Assembly (NCBI RefSeq): GCF_020215645.1
Contig: NZ_CP084058.1
Location: forward strand, 4,216,001-4,280,000
Reading direction: 5' to 3'
DNA length: 64,000 nucleotides
Source of the DNA: Nonomuraea gerenzanensis
GTDB lineage: Bacteria > Actinomycetota > Actinomycetes > Streptosporangiales > Streptosporangiaceae
The notes under the pieces were generated by a model, which ran no database searches, was not told the DNA's origin, and was given only the letters and a program-made list of their open reading frames with translations. This document shows positions 27,287 to 36,598 of this stretch, piece after piece. The position numbers were made by a program, and so were the translations under genes. Numbering within the stretch: position 1 is the first letter of the stretch; every line of letters begins with the position of its first letter.

Positions 27287-27661
27287 GTGGCGACCATCGA
27301 AGTAACAGAGAAGAACTTCAACGACATCGCCGACAAGGGGATCGTGCTGCTCGACTTCTGGGCCGAGTGGTGCCCGCCGTGCAAGAAGTTCGGCCCGATC
27401 TTCGAGCAGGCGTCCGACAAGCACGGGGACATCACCTTCGGCAAGATCGACACTGATGCCGAGCAGGGGCTCGCGCAGGGGTTCGACATCACCTCGATCC
27501 CCACGTTGATGGCCATCCGCGACGGCATCGTGGTCTTCGCCCAGGCCGGCGCCATCCCCGCGCCCGCCCTCGAAGACCTGATCAGCCAGGTCAGGGCACT
27601 CGACATGGACGCCATCAGGGCCGAGCTCAGCGAGGAGCTGAAGAACGCCCAGCAGAACTGA
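27287..27661 (+). CDS. Thioredoxin
   Basis: 124 aa. The open frame extends upstream, but GTG 27287 is chosen because GAGGAG is six bases before it and the product begins like a thioredoxin (MATIEVTEKNFNDI). The active site WCPPC has C29 and C32; most thioredoxins have WCGPC, so the WCPPC is a variant tuned toward a different redox potential. The cis-Pro loop SIPTL is present. It acts as a cytoplasmic disulfide reductant. It is monocistronic with a terminator. Confidence 0.93.
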   Translation: MATIEVTEKNFNDIADKGIVLLDFWAEWCPPCKKFGPIFEQASDKHGDITFGKIDTDAEQGLAQGFDITSIPTLMAIRDGIVVFAQAGAIPAPALEDLISQVRALDMDAIRAELSEELKNAQQN

Positions 27662-27678
27662 CCCTCTTCTCATGACGA

Positions 27679-27703
27679 AGCCCCGCCCTGCGGCGGGGCT
27701 TTC
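27679..27703 (+). terminator. Intrinsic terminator after thioredoxin
   Basis: AGCCCCGCC (27679-27687) and GGCGGGGCT (27692-27700) form a perfect 9-bp stem with a 4-nt loop followed by TTC. Confidence 0.9.
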
Positions 27704-27732
27704 GCGCGTTTCGGGGGCGGTGCGCGGCCGCG

Positions 27733-28500
27733 TCAGAGCTTGCGGCCGACGCCCACGTAGCCGAAGTCGATGCCGTTCCCCGGCGCGTCCGGGTCGTCGG
27801 GGCGCCAGCCGTTCGGGTACGTCAGCCCCGGCTCGGCCAGCTCGTACCCCTCGAAGAAGCGCAGGATCTCCTCGCGGGTGCGCAGGTTCAGCGAGGCCGT
27901 GGCCTTCTTGTAGATCTCCAGCGCCTGCGGGGTGACGTCCGGCGTGGGGTCCACGGCGTGGCTGATCACCAGGTGGCTGCCCGGCGCGCTCGCCTTGCGC
28001 AGCTTGGCCGCCACGTCGTAGGCGACGTCGTCGGGGATGAAGTGCAGGATCGCCAGCGCCAGGAACGCCACCGGCCGCTCGAAGTCGATCAGGCCGCCCA
28101 GCTTGTCGAGCAGCGCGTCCGGCTCGCGCACGTCGGCCTGCAGGAAGTCGACGTTGTCCTTCCTGGCCAGCAGCGCCCTGCCGTGCACGCACACCACCGA
28201 GTCGTAGTCGACGTAGACCACGCGGGCCTCGGGGGCGATCTCGTGCGTGTTGCCCTGCGTGGGCAGGCCGGCGCCGAGGTCGACGATCTGGCGCACGCCC
28301 TGGTCCACGACGTAGCGCACGGCGCGGCGCAGGAACGCGCGGTTGGCGCGGGCGCCCGTCTTGGTGTCGGGGAAGTTCTTGAGGATCTGCTCCGCCGCCG
28401 CCCGGTCCGCGGCGAAGTTGTCCTTACCGTCGAGGTAGTAGTCGTACATACGCGCGACGTTGGGGACGTTGGGGTCGACCCCCTCCGGAGCATTGTCCAC
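27733..28500 (-). CDS. DUF574-family S-adenosyl methyltransferase
   Basis: 255 aa. The N-terminal PNVARMYDYYLDGKDNFAAD and the SAM-binding glycine loop IVDLGAGLPTQGNTHE are hallmarks of the PF04672 family, which is greatly expanded in actinomycetes. An acidic VYVDYDSVV segment follows for the ribose hydroxyls. The substrate of this family is not established. It is a single gene, convergent with thioredoxin. Confidence 0.93.
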   Translation of the reverse strand: MDNAPEGVDPNVPNVARMYDYYLDGKDNFAADRAAAEQILKNFPDTKTGARANRAFLRRAVRYVVDQGVRQIVDLGAGLPTQGNTHEIAPEARVVYVDYDSVVCVHGRALLARKDNVDFLQADVREPDALLDKLGGLIDFERPVAFLALAILHFIPDDVAYDVAAKLRKASAPGSHLVISHAVDPTPDVTPQALEIYKKATASLNLRTREEILRFFEGYELAEPGLTYPNGWRPDDPDAPGNGIDFGYVGVGRKL

Positions 28501-28659
28501 TTTGTCTCCCGAAAAAAGGCGTCTTTCGGGGTGATCATAGCTCCGGAGGGTGGTACGTCACCGGCTATTCGGTACTTGCGGAAATGAGAGGTAAATCACT
28601 CGAACCGCGCGTGACGGAGCCGGCGCGCGCCGCAGCCGGCCCGCCCGCGCGGAGCGGGA

Positions 28660-29997
28660 TCAGCCGCGGTAGAGCTCCGCCACCCGGAAGGCGAGGTCGA
28701 GCGACTGGCCGCGGTTGAGCCGGGGGTCGCACGCCGTCTCGTAGCGCGTGGCCAGGTCGGTCTCGCCGATCTCGAACCCGCCGCCCACGCACTCCGTCAC
28801 GTCGTCGCCGGTGAACTCGATGTGGATGCCGCCGGGGTGCGTGCCGAGCGAGCGGTGCACCTCGAAGAAGCCGGCCACCTCGTCGAGCACGTCGTCGAGG
28901 CGGCGCGTCTTGTGGCCGCTCGGCGCCTCGAAGGTGTTGCCGTGCATCGGGTCGCAGATCCAGGCCACCTTGGCGCCGGTCGCGGTGACCTCCTTGACCA
29001 GCGCGGGCAGGTGCTCGCGGATCTTGGAGGCGCCCATCCGGGTGATGAACGTGAGCCGCCCCGCCTCGTTGGCCGGGTTGAGCTTGTCGATCAGGGCCAG
29101 CGCCTCGTCGGGCGAGGTCGTCGGGCCCAGCTTGACGCCGATCGGGTTGCGGATCTTGGCGAAGAAGTCGACGTGCGCCCCGTCGAGCTGGCGGGTGCGC
29201 TCACCGATCCAGACCATGTGCGCCGACACGTCGTAGGGCAGCCCCGTACGCGAGTCGATGCGCGTGAGCGCCCGGTCGTAGTCGAGGATGAGCGCCTCGT
29301 GCGAGGAGTAGAACTCGACCGTGTGGAACTCCTCGGGATCGGCCCCGCACGCCCGCATGAACGCCAGCGCCTGGTCGATCTCCCTGGCCAGCTGCTCGTA
29401 GCGGCGCCCGGCGGGCGACTCGGCCACGAAGTCCTGGTTCCACGCGTGCACCTGCCGCAGGTCGGCGTAGCCGCCCTTGGTGAAGGCGCGCGCCAGGTTG
29501 AGCGTCACGGCGGAGGAGTGGTACGCCTTGAGCAGCCGCCACGGGTCGGGCCTGCGCGCCTCGGCGGTGAAGTCGAAGCCGTTGACCATGTCGCCGCGGT
29601 AGGCGGGCAGCTCGACGCCGTTGCGCACCTCCGTGCCCTTGGAGCGCGGCTTGGCGAACTGACCGGCGACCCGGCCGATTTTCACCACCGGCACCCGGCC
29701 CGCGTACGTCAGCACGATGGCCATCTGCAGCAACGTCTTCAACTTCTGGCGCACGTTGTCGGCCGTGGCGCCGGCGAAGGTCTCGGCGCAGTCACCGCCC
29801 TGCAGGACGAACGCCTCGCCGCGGGCCACCGCGGCCATCTGCTCCTTGAGCTGGTCGCATTCGCCGGCGAAGACCAGCGGGGGCAGGCCGCCGAGCTCGG
29901 CGACAACCTTGTCGAGCTCGCCGCGGTCCGGCCAGTCGGGCTGCTGCGCCGCGGGGAGGGCTCGCCAGGAATCGAGATCCACTAGATTGCTGCTCAC
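28660..29997 (-). CDS. Class II 3-deoxy-7-phosphoheptulonate (DAHP) synthase
   Basis: 445 aa, from GTG 29997. It catalyses phosphoenolpyruvate plus erythrose 4-phosphate to DAHP, the first step of aromatic biosynthesis. Class II hallmarks are VLQGGDCAETFAG, KIGRVAGQFAKPRS, the metal/substrate residues in THLITRMG-like LTFITRMGASKIREHLP, and CDPMHGNT. No shikimate or antibiotic genes flank it. A class II enzyme is the normal housekeeping form in actinobacteria, so primary metabolism is most likely. Confidence 0.95.
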   Translation of the reverse strand: MSSNLVDLDSWRALPAAQQPDWPDRGELDKVVAELGGLPPLVFAGECDQLKEQMAAVARGEAFVLQGGDCAETFAGATADNVRQKLKTLLQMAIVLTYAGRVPVVKIGRVAGQFAKPRSKGTEVRNGVELPAYRGDMVNGFDFTAEARRPDPWRLLKAYHSSAVTLNLARAFTKGGYADLRQVHAWNQDFVAESPAGRRYEQLAREIDQALAFMRACGADPEEFHTVEFYSSHEALILDYDRALTRIDSRTGLPYDVSAHMVWIGERTRQLDGAHVDFFAKIRNPIGVKLGPTTSPDEALALIDKLNPANEAGRLTFITRMGASKIREHLPALVKEVTATGAKVAWICDPMHGNTFEAPSGHKTRRLDDVLDEVAGFFEVHRSLGTHPGGIHIEFTGDDVTECVGGGFEIGETDLATRYETACDPRLNRGQSLDLAFRVAELYRG

Positions 29998-30088
29998 GAG
30001 ATACGAGGGTATTCCACTGGCTCGGCCCCACCGACCCCCTTGTCCACGTTGTGAGAATGCGGTTATACGAAGACGAACCCAGGGGCAG

Positions 30089-31285
30089 TCAAAGTTCCTT
30101 TACAGTGACGTGCTCCGGCCGCACCCCGTGGCCGATGAAACGGGGGGCCACTCTGTTGAGCACCGGGATCCTCGTCAGGTCCGGCGGCAGCCCCGACGGG
30201 TCGAGCCGGTGCGTCAGCGCCCGGCTGATCACCAGGTTCTGCACCACCCGCTGGGCCGCCTGCGTGACCCTGGTCGGCAGCATGCGGCGGCGCTGCACCC
30301 GGTGCAGCGCCGACTCCGGGATCGGCGTGCCCGCGCGGAGCGGGCCCGCCAGCAGGTTGGCGGTGGCCACGGCGTCCTGCACGGCCAGGTTGATACCCAC
30401 GCCGAACACCGGCGACATGGCGTGCGCGGCGTCCCCGATGACCAGCAGCCCCGGCCGGTGCCAGCGGCGCAGCCTGTCGATCATGACCGTGAGCACGCTG
30501 ACGTCGTCGTAGGAGCCGAGCCCCGCGACCCGCTCGCCCAGCCACGGCAGCAGCCGGGCCACCGGGCCGCGCAGCGCGTCGATGCCCTGCCGGGTCAGCT
30601 CGCCGTAGCCGCCCTTGCGGATCAGGTAGGCGAGCTGCCAGTAGCTCTCCCGGTTGATCGCGACCATCATGTGCCCCGGCGAGATGCGCAGGAACGTGTC
30701 GTCGCGGTCGCCGGCCTCGCGGGGCAGCCGGAACCACAGCACGTCCATGGGCGCGCCCAGGCTCTCCGGCACCAGGCCGGCCCGCTTGCGCAGCACCGAG
30801 TGCCGCCCGTCGGCGGCGACCGTCAGCTCCGCCCTGATCTCGTGCTCGCCCGAGGCGTCGCGGTAGCGCAGGCCGCGCACCGCGCCGCCCTCGCGGATCA
30901 AGTCGTACGCCTCGGCGTTCATCAGCAGCCTGAACCCCGGGTGGCGCCCGGCCGCCGACGTGATCAGGTTGAGGAAGTCCCACTGCGGGACGAACGCCAC
31001 GTAACGGTAGCGGCCCGGCAGCCGGCGCAGGGTCGCGATCCGCACGTCGCCGCGGTCGGTGACCATGAACAGGTCGTACGCCTTGCGGTGCGGCAGCTCC
31101 AGGAACTCCCCGGCCAGCCCCAGCTCGTCGAGCACCTGCAGCGTCGAGGGGTGGATGGTGTCACCCCGGAAGTCACGCAGGAAGTCGCCGTGCTTCTCCA
31201 GCAGCGTCACCTCGACGCCTGACCTGGCCAGCAGCAGGGCGAGCAGCGCACCCGCCGGGCCGCCGCCCGCTATCACACAGCTCAT
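30089..31285 (-). CDS. FAD-dependent monooxygenase (PHBH/UbiH-like)
   Basis: 398 aa. The N-terminal Rossmann motif is GGGPAGALLALLLARSG followed by LLEKH; the DG motif lies in AADGRHSVLRKRAGL, and GDAAHAMSPVFGVGINLAVQDA is the flavin ribityl-binding segment (key part GDAAHAMSP). It resembles aromatic hydroxylases that use NAD(P)H and oxygen on a ring or polyketide. There is no signal peptide and no biosynthetic cluster beside it. It starts divergently from the anti-sigma gene. Confidence 0.9.
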   Translation of the reverse strand: MSCVIAGGGPAGALLALLLARSGVEVTLLEKHGDFLRDFRGDTIHPSTLQVLDELGLAGEFLELPHRKAYDLFMVTDRGDVRIATLRRLPGRYRYVAFVPQWDFLNLITSAAGRHPGFRLLMNAEAYDLIREGGAVRGLRYRDASGEHEIRAELTVAADGRHSVLRKRAGLVPESLGAPMDVLWFRLPREAGDRDDTFLRISPGHMMVAINRESYWQLAYLIRKGGYGELTRQGIDALRGPVARLLPWLGERVAGLGSYDDVSVLTVMIDRLRRWHRPGLLVIGDAAHAMSPVFGVGINLAVQDAVATANLLAGPLRAGTPIPESALHRVQRRRMLPTRVTQAAQRVVQNLVISRALTHRLDPSGLPPDLTRIPVLNRVAPRFIGHGVRPEHVTVKEL

Positions 31286-31406
31286 AATTCATCACCTAGT
31301 GAGATTGTGCCATCTCATGCGAAATGAGCAAGGCTCACAGCAATCCGGCGTGCCCGAGCCACCGAAGTACATGCAGTGAGCCGCCTCTCACACACAGGGA
31401 GTGGAT

Positions 31407-32288
31407 ATGAAGGACGAACTCCACACCCTCTCTGGCGCCTACGCCGTGCACGCACTGCCGTACGCCGAGTGGGTGCTGTTCGACAAGCACCTGCATGCGT
31501 GCGCCACGTGCGCGGCCGAGGTGCGGCACCTGCGCGAGACGGCCGCGAGGCTGGCGGAGACGGTGGCCGAGCGGCCGCCCGCCAGGCTGCGGCAGCGCCT
31601 GCTCGACGCCGCCTCCCGGTCACGGGGCTTCGAGGACCCGCCGCAGCAGGTGCGCGAGGACAGCCCGACCGTCTGGAGACGCCCGCCCGCCGCCGCGCCG
31701 GCGCCGGGCGACACGCAGCAGCCGGCGACGCTCAGCCTGCCGCCGGAGGAGCCGGCCTACCGGCCGGGGCCGTCGATCCCCGTGACGGCCGACAACGGGC
31801 AGCGGGTGGTGCCGCTGCGGCGCCGGCGCACCCGGCTGATGGCGGCGCTGACCGCGGTCTCCGCCGCGGCGGCCGTCGCCCTCGGCGCGGTCGCCTTCGA
31901 CGCCCGCCGTGACCTCGGCGACCTGACCAGCAGGAACGAGGAGATGGTTGCGGTGCTGGCCGCGCCCGACGCCAAGACCATGCGCGAGCCCGTCACCACC
32001 GGCGGCACCGCCACCGTCGTGATCTCGCGCGACATGGGCCGCATGGTGTTCACCTCGTCCGGCCTGGCCGAGCTGCCCGACACCAAGGGGTACGAGCTGT
32101 GGCTCATGGGCCCGGAGGGGCCGCGCCCCGCCGGGCTGCTCGACCGGCGGCAGGACGGCGTGAGCCACCCCATGACGCTGGCGCCGCTGGACCGCGACGG
32201 GCACGTGGCGCTCACCATCGAGCCCGCCGGCGGCTCCGAACGGCCCACCACGCAACCCATCATGCTGGCCGAATTGCCCGAGGCGTGA
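31407..32288 (+). CDS. RskA-like anti-sigma factor without an adjacent sigma gene
   Basis: 293 aa from ATG 31407, five bases after AGGGAG. The N-terminal zinc-type anti-sigma motif HLHACATC (H-x3-C-x2-C) would bind an ECF sigma factor. A Pro-rich linker, one membrane span (about 145-165) and an extracytoplasmic RskA domain (KGYELWLMGPEGPRPAG) follow. Such proteins hold a sigma factor at the membrane until regulated proteolysis. No ECF gene lies next to it, so its partner must be encoded elsewhere or be the distant ECF42 gene, which is less likely. Confidence 0.88.
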   Translation: MKDELHTLSGAYAVHALPYAEWVLFDKHLHACATCAAEVRHLRETAARLAETVAERPPARLRQRLLDAASRSRGFEDPPQQVREDSPTVWRRPPAAAPAPGDTQQPATLSLPPEEPAYRPGPSIPVTADNGQRVVPLRRRRTRLMAALTAVSAAAAVALGAVAFDARRDLGDLTSRNEEMVAVLAAPDAKTMREPVTTGGTATVVISRDMGRMVFTSSGLAELPDTKGYELWLMGPEGPRPAGLLDRRQDGVSHPMTLAPLDRDGHVALTIEPAGGSERPTTQPIMLAELPEA

Positions 32289-32333
32289 TCGAACAGGGAT
32301 GGACGAGCGGCCCGGCCGGCCCGATACTCGATC

Positions 32334-34556
32334 ATGCGTATCTTCGCCGCCCTGACACTGGCCACCGCCCTGTTATGCGTGTCCCCAGCGGCACCCGCCG
32401 CCGCGGCCGAGCCCGGCTCGGCGACGGTGGTGCCCGTCCAGGTGACGGGCTCGCCGGCCAAGAGGTTCAACCTGATCCTCCTCGGTGACGGCTACACCGA
32501 GGCCGAGCAGGCCAGATTCCGCGCCGACGCCGACCGGCACCTCAACGTGATGTGGTCGATCGAGCCGTTCAAGTCCTACCGGAACTACATCAACGTCTAC
32601 CGCGTCGACATCGTCTCGGGTGAGTCCGGCATCAGCTGCGACCCCGGCCTCGACGCGCCCCGCCGCACGACCCCGCTCAGCATGGGCTTCTGGGGCCGCT
32701 GCAACCCCGCCAGCGTCCAGCGCCTCATCACCATGGACAACGCCGCCGCCACCCGCTACGCCGACCTGGTCACCGGCACCACCTCAGGCAACCGGCAGAT
32801 CCTCGCCCTGGGCAACAGCGGCACGTACGGCGGCGCGGGCGGCTCCTACGCCACCGCCTCCGGCAGCAACAGCATGTCCGCCCTGATCAGCCCGCACGAG
32901 CTGGGCCACTCCCTGGGCGGCCTCCAGGACGAGTACGACTACTACCAGCGCGGCGTCCCCGGCGGCGCGTACCAGGGCGGCGAGCCGTCCAGCGCCCACC
33001 ACACGCTGCTCACGGCGCAGGAGCTGCTCGACCAGCGCAGGAAGTGGTGGCGCTGGCTCGGCGAGCCCAGCGAGTCGGGCGGCCCGATCGGCCGCTACGA
33101 GGGTGGCCTGTACTACACGACCGGCGTGTGGCGCCCCAGCGCCCACTCGATGATGAAGACCCTCGGCTACTACTTCGACCAGGTCAGCCGCGAGGTCATG
33201 ACGCAGCGCATCACCGCCAAGACCATGCTGATCCAGGACGCCACGCCCGCGGAGGCGCCCGTCGGCGCCGACCGCGTGCTCTGGGTCGAGCCGATGCGCC
33301 CCGTCAGCCACTCCCTGCGCACCACCTGGGCCGTGGACGGCCGGGACCTGCCCGGCGACCGCGACTCGCTCGACCTGCGCACCCTCGGCCTGACCCCGGG
33401 CACCCACACGGTCACCGCGACCGTCACCGACCCGACCGCGTTCGTCCGGGACCCGGCCATCAGGGCCGCCATGACCAGGACCCGCACCTGGACCGTGGAC
33501 ACCGCCATCACCACCCCGCCGGACGGCGCCGAGCCCGCGATCGTCTCCGCCACACCCACCGACCGGCCGCTCGGCCGCGAGGACGTCGTGTACGTCGAGA
33601 CCACGCACCCGGCGACCACCGTCCCCGACGTCACCTGGACCCTGAACGGCCGCACCTACCACGGCACCGACCTGGACCTGGGCGAGCTGGACGTGAAACC
33701 GGGGCCGCTCACCGCGACCCTCGGCGGGCGCACCCTCACCTGGACCGTCGACGCCACCGGCCCGAGCACGGCGTACGAGCTGTCGCCGCCGCTGGCCGGG
33801 TCCGGCGACACCTACGTCTACAACGGCCCCTTCACCATGCGGCTCACCGGCACCGACGACCGCGACGGGTACGTGGTCTCGGAGTCGCGGGTGGACGGCG
33901 ACGGCTGGTTCAACTACTTCGGCTGGCCCACGTCCTCCGAGCTGCCGTGGACGTTCTCCGAGCAGGGCACGGTGATCGACTCCCTCGTGTACGGCAAGCT
34001 GCCGCGCGGCAGGCACACCATCGAGTACCGCTCGATCGACGCCGCGGGCAACCACGGCCGGGCCGAGCACTTCACCGTCACCACCATCGCCCCGCCGCCC
34101 GCCTGCACCAGCACCGTCACGGGCACCCACCGGGGCCCGCTCACCGTCACCGGCGGCGTCACCTGCCTCGACGGTGCCCAGGTCACGGGCGTCGTCACGG
34201 TCAGGCCCGGCGCGTCGCTGGTCGTCGACGGCGGCCGGATCACCGGCGCGCTCAACGCGGTGCGACCGGCCCAGGTGCACCTGCTCGGCGCCCGCGTGGA
34301 CGGCGCGCTGGCCGTCAGCGGCGCGGCCGGGCTGACCGTCGTGGGCGCGGACGTGCGCGGCGCCGTGCTGCTCAGCGGCAACACGGCGCCGATCCTGTCG
34401 GGCAGCACGATCAAGGGCGCGCTCGCCTGCACCGGCGACACGCCCGCCGACCTCGACGTGCCCAACACGATCAAGGGCGGCAGCCGATGCGGCGACCTGT
34501 CCGGCGGGCGGTCAGCCGGCCGCCCGTACGAGGCGGTCCGGCACGCCGGCCCGTGA
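32334..34556 (+). CDS. Secreted M64-family zinc metallopeptidase
   Basis: 740 aa. An N-terminal signal peptide ends near AAAAEPG. The peptidase domain (about 40-300) contains HELGHSLGGLQDEYD with H188 and H192 as zinc ligands, as in IgA-peptidase-like M64 enzymes. Ig/Ig-like beta-sandwich repeats fill about 310-590, and a C-terminal beta-helix-like segment (TVTGGVTCLDGAQVTGVV) occupies about 600-720. The last residues come from a 47-bp duplication of the neighbouring gene's end. It degrades extracellular protein; the target is unknown. Confidence 0.9.
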   Translation: MRIFAALTLATALLCVSPAAPAAAAEPGSATVVPVQVTGSPAKRFNLILLGDGYTEAEQARFRADADRHLNVMWSIEPFKSYRNYINVYRVDIVSGESGISCDPGLDAPRRTTPLSMGFWGRCNPASVQRLITMDNAAATRYADLVTGTTSGNRQILALGNSGTYGGAGGSYATASGSNSMSALISPHELGHSLGGLQDEYDYYQRGVPGGAYQGGEPSSAHHTLLTAQELLDQRRKWWRWLGEPSESGGPIGRYEGGLYYTTGVWRPSAHSMMKTLGYYFDQVSREVMTQRITAKTMLIQDATPAEAPVGADRVLWVEPMRPVSHSLRTTWAVDGRDLPGDRDSLDLRTLGLTPGTHTVTATVTDPTAFVRDPAIRAAMTRTRTWTVDTAITTPPDGAEPAIVSATPTDRPLGREDVVYVETTHPATTVPDVTWTLNGRTYHGTDLDLGELDVKPGPLTATLGGRTLTWTVDATGPSTAYELSPPLAGSGDTYVYNGPFTMRLTGTDDRDGYVVSESRVDGDGWFNYFGWPTSSELPWTFSEQGTVIDSLVYGKLPRGRHTIEYRSIDAAGNHGRAEHFTVTTIAPPPACTSTVTGTHRGPLTVTGGVTCLDGAQVTGVVTVRPGASLVVDGGRITGALNAVRPAQVHLLGARVDGALAVSGAAGLTVVGADVRGAVLLSGNTAPILSGSTIKGALACTGDTPADLDVPNTIKGGSRCGDLSGGRSAGRPYEAVRHAGP

Positions 34557-34626
34557 GGTCAGGACGCGGCGCTCACCAGACGGTCCGGCACGCCGGCCCG
34601 TGAGGTCAGGACGCGGCGCTCACCAG
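34534..34626. repeat. 47-bp tandem duplication joining two convergent gene ends
   Basis: Positions 34534-34579 recur at 34581-34626 and a partial third copy (CGGTCC) begins at 34628. The unit contains the last codons and stop of the convergent kinase-like gene (LVSAAS on the minus strand). The extra copy now supplies the final codons and stop (34554-34556) of the M64 gene. Confidence 0.9.
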
Positions 34627-35589
34627 GCGGTCCAGCACGTCCGTCAGTGACGCCGTAGCCGCATCGCGGACCCTGGCGTACTCGTCCGGCGGGTACTGCC
34701 GGGGTCCGTTCTCGACCAGCAGGATCAGGTACAGATAGGCCCGGTAGAGGTCGAGCCTGGTGCGCGCAGCCGGCGTCAGCTCCACCGGGCTCACCTCGCG
34801 GTAGCCCGCCAGCAGCGGATCGTCCTCCGCCAGCTCCCCGAAGATCGTCGGCGTCACGAACTCGGCCAGCGGGTCGCCCCAGAAGGCCCGCTCGTGGTCG
34901 ATGATCGCCTGGATCCGCGGCGTCCCGCTCAGGTCGAGGAAGACGTTGCCCGCCCACACGTCGAAGTGCACCAGCCGCGGCGTCGTCACCTCCGCCAGCG
35001 CCGGCGCCGCCGCCTCGAACACCGCCTGGATCTCCCCGGCGGGCCGCGGCAGCGGCGTCGGGTACCGCTCGGTGTCGCCCAGCAGCGCCGCCGTCATCGC
35101 CAGGAACGCCTCGGGCCAGGTGGCGCCGGTGATCCCCGCGTGCGGGTAGCCGAACACCTCGCCCGTCACCGCGTTGAACCTGGCCAGATGCCCGCCCAGC
35201 TCCCTGCGCAGCTCCGCGTGGTTGTCCGGCTTGACGTCGTTCCACGACACGCCGTCGAGCGCGGCCAGCAGCAGGTAGTCGCCGCCGAGCACCGGGTCGT
35301 CGTAGCCCGCCCGCAGCAGCCCCGCCACGGGCACGCCCGCCGCGGCGGCCAGGCCGATCGCGGCGGCCTCCATGCGCAGCAGGTTGCGCTCGTAGCTGAG
35401 CTGCTCCAGGTCGGGCGGGGGAGACAGCTTGAGCACCGCCTCGCGCCCGTCGTCCAGCTTCAGCCGCCACACGGCGTTGGCGTAGCCGTCGGTCAGCTCG
35501 GTGGCGGCCGTGACGCCCGCGCCCACCGCACGGCGCACCAGCGCGTCGAGCTCGGCGTCGGATAACCGGCGCTTGGTCCTGCTGTCCAC
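34606..35589 (-). CDS. Aminoglycoside-phosphotransferase/fructosamine-kinase-like protein
   Basis: 327 aa. A protein-kinase-like fold shows the catalytic loop VHFDVWAGNVFLD with H208 and D210, and the metal-binding IIDHERAFWGDP. It lies 10 bp downstream of cebR in the same direction, so it is the likely last gene of the cello-oligosaccharide operon. The product could be a sugar or fructosamine kinase, or an antibiotic-modifying enzyme; the operon context favours a sugar-related substrate, but that is inference. Confidence 0.85.
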   Translation of the reverse strand: MDSRTKRRLSDAELDALVRRAVGAGVTAATELTDGYANAVWRLKLDDGREAVLKLSPPPDLEQLSYERNLLRMEAAAIGLAAAAGVPVAGLLRAGYDDPVLGGDYLLLAALDGVSWNDVKPDNHAELRRELGGHLARFNAVTGEVFGYPHAGITGATWPEAFLAMTAALLGDTERYPTPLPRPAGEIQAVFEAAAPALAEVTTPRLVHFDVWAGNVFLDLSGTPRIQAIIDHERAFWGDPLAEFVTPTIFGELAEDDPLLAGYREVSPVELTPAARTRLDLYRAYLYLILLVENGPRQYPPDEYARVRDAATASLTDVLDRLVSAAS

Positions 35590-35599
35590 GTCACCCCTC

Positions 35600-36598
35600 T
35601 CAGGCGGATTCCCTGCGCACCAGGTGCGTGTCGAGGATCACGACGGGCTGGCGCAGCTCCTCGCCGTTGATCCTGGCCACCAGCAGCTGCGCCATCTGCC
35701 GGCCCATGGCCTCGGTCGGCTGGTGCACGGTGGTCAGCGGCGGATCGGCGTGCAGCGCCGCCTTGGAGTCGTCGAACCCGATCACCGCCACGTCACGGGG
35801 CACCGACCGGCCCTCGGCCTTGAGCACGCGCATCGCGCCCAGCGCCATCGGGTCGGACGCGGCGAACACGGCGTCGAGGTCGGGATGCGTGCGCAGCAGC
35901 TCGTGCATCGCCGTCGCCCCGCTGTGCTCGGAGAAGTCGCCGTAGGCCACCAGCTCCGGCAGGCCGGACGGCAGCAGCGCGTCGCGGTAACCCGACAGAC
36001 GGTCGACACCCACACCCATGTCCTGGGACCCGGCGATCGTGGCGATCGCCCTGCGGCCCAGACCCAGCAGGTGCTTGACCGCCTGCCGGGCCCCGGCCCT
36101 GTTGTCCATGTCCACGTAGCTGTAGGGGTCGAGGCCGACGGGACGGCCGCCCAGCACGGTCGGCACGCCCATCGCCTCCAGCCTGCCCGGCAGCGGGTCG
36201 GCGCCGTGCAGCGACAGCAGCAGCACGCCGTCGACGTGCTGGCCGGTCAGGTAGTGCTCCAGCCGCGCGTGCTCCTCCGGGGTGCGCGCCATCGCCAGGA
36301 TGAGCTGCAACCCGGTCTCGGCCAGCGCCGAGCCGATGCCGCGGATCGTGCCCGCGAAGTACGGCTCGTCGAAGACCCGGAACTGGGACTCGGACACCAC
36401 CAGGGCCACCGTGTCCGTGCGGCGCGTGACCAGGGCCCGCGCCGCACGGTTGGGCACGTAGCCCAGCTCGCGGATGGCCAGCTCGACGGCCTCGCGGGCC
36501 TTCGCGCTGACGTTCGGCGAGCCATTGATGACTCTAGACACCGTGCCCCGGCCTACCCCGGCCCGAGCCGCGACTGCCTCAAGAGTCGGTCGGTTCAT
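35600..36598 (-). CDS. cebR: LacI-family regulator, CebR-like
   Basis: 332 aa from ATG 36598, which lies 20 bp inside the bglC 3' end. The HTH reads TLEAVAARAGVGRGTVSRV and the hinge helix follows (NRAARALVTRR). A periplasmic-binding-protein-like sugar domain completes it. In Streptomyces CebR represses the cebEFG-bglC operon and is released by cellobiose/cellotriose. Two perfect copies of its 14-bp operator lie upstream of cebE here. The regulator is downstream of the operon in this genome, not divergent upstream as in Streptomyces. Confidence 0.88.
   Translation of the reverse strand: MNRPTLEAVAARAGVGRGTVSRVINGSPNVSAKAREAVELAIRELGYVPNRAARALVTRRTDTVALVVSESQFRVFDEPYFAGTIRGIGSALAETGLQLILAMARTPEEHARLEHYLTGQHVDGVLLLSLHGADPLPGRLEAMGVPTVLGGRPVGLDPYSYVDMDNRAGARQAVKHLLGLGRRAIATIAGSQDMGVGVDRLSGYRDALLPSGLPELVAYGDFSEHSGATAMHELLRTHPDLDAVFAASDPMALGAMRVLKAEGRSVPRDVAVIGFDDSKAALHADPPLTTVHQPTEAMGRQMAQLLVARINGEELRQPVVILDTHLVRRESA

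Noticed and set aside
27095..27661. A longer thioredoxin of 188 residues
   Set aside because: The extra N-terminus has no homology-like features and the GAGGAG-GTG start at 27287 is clearly better.
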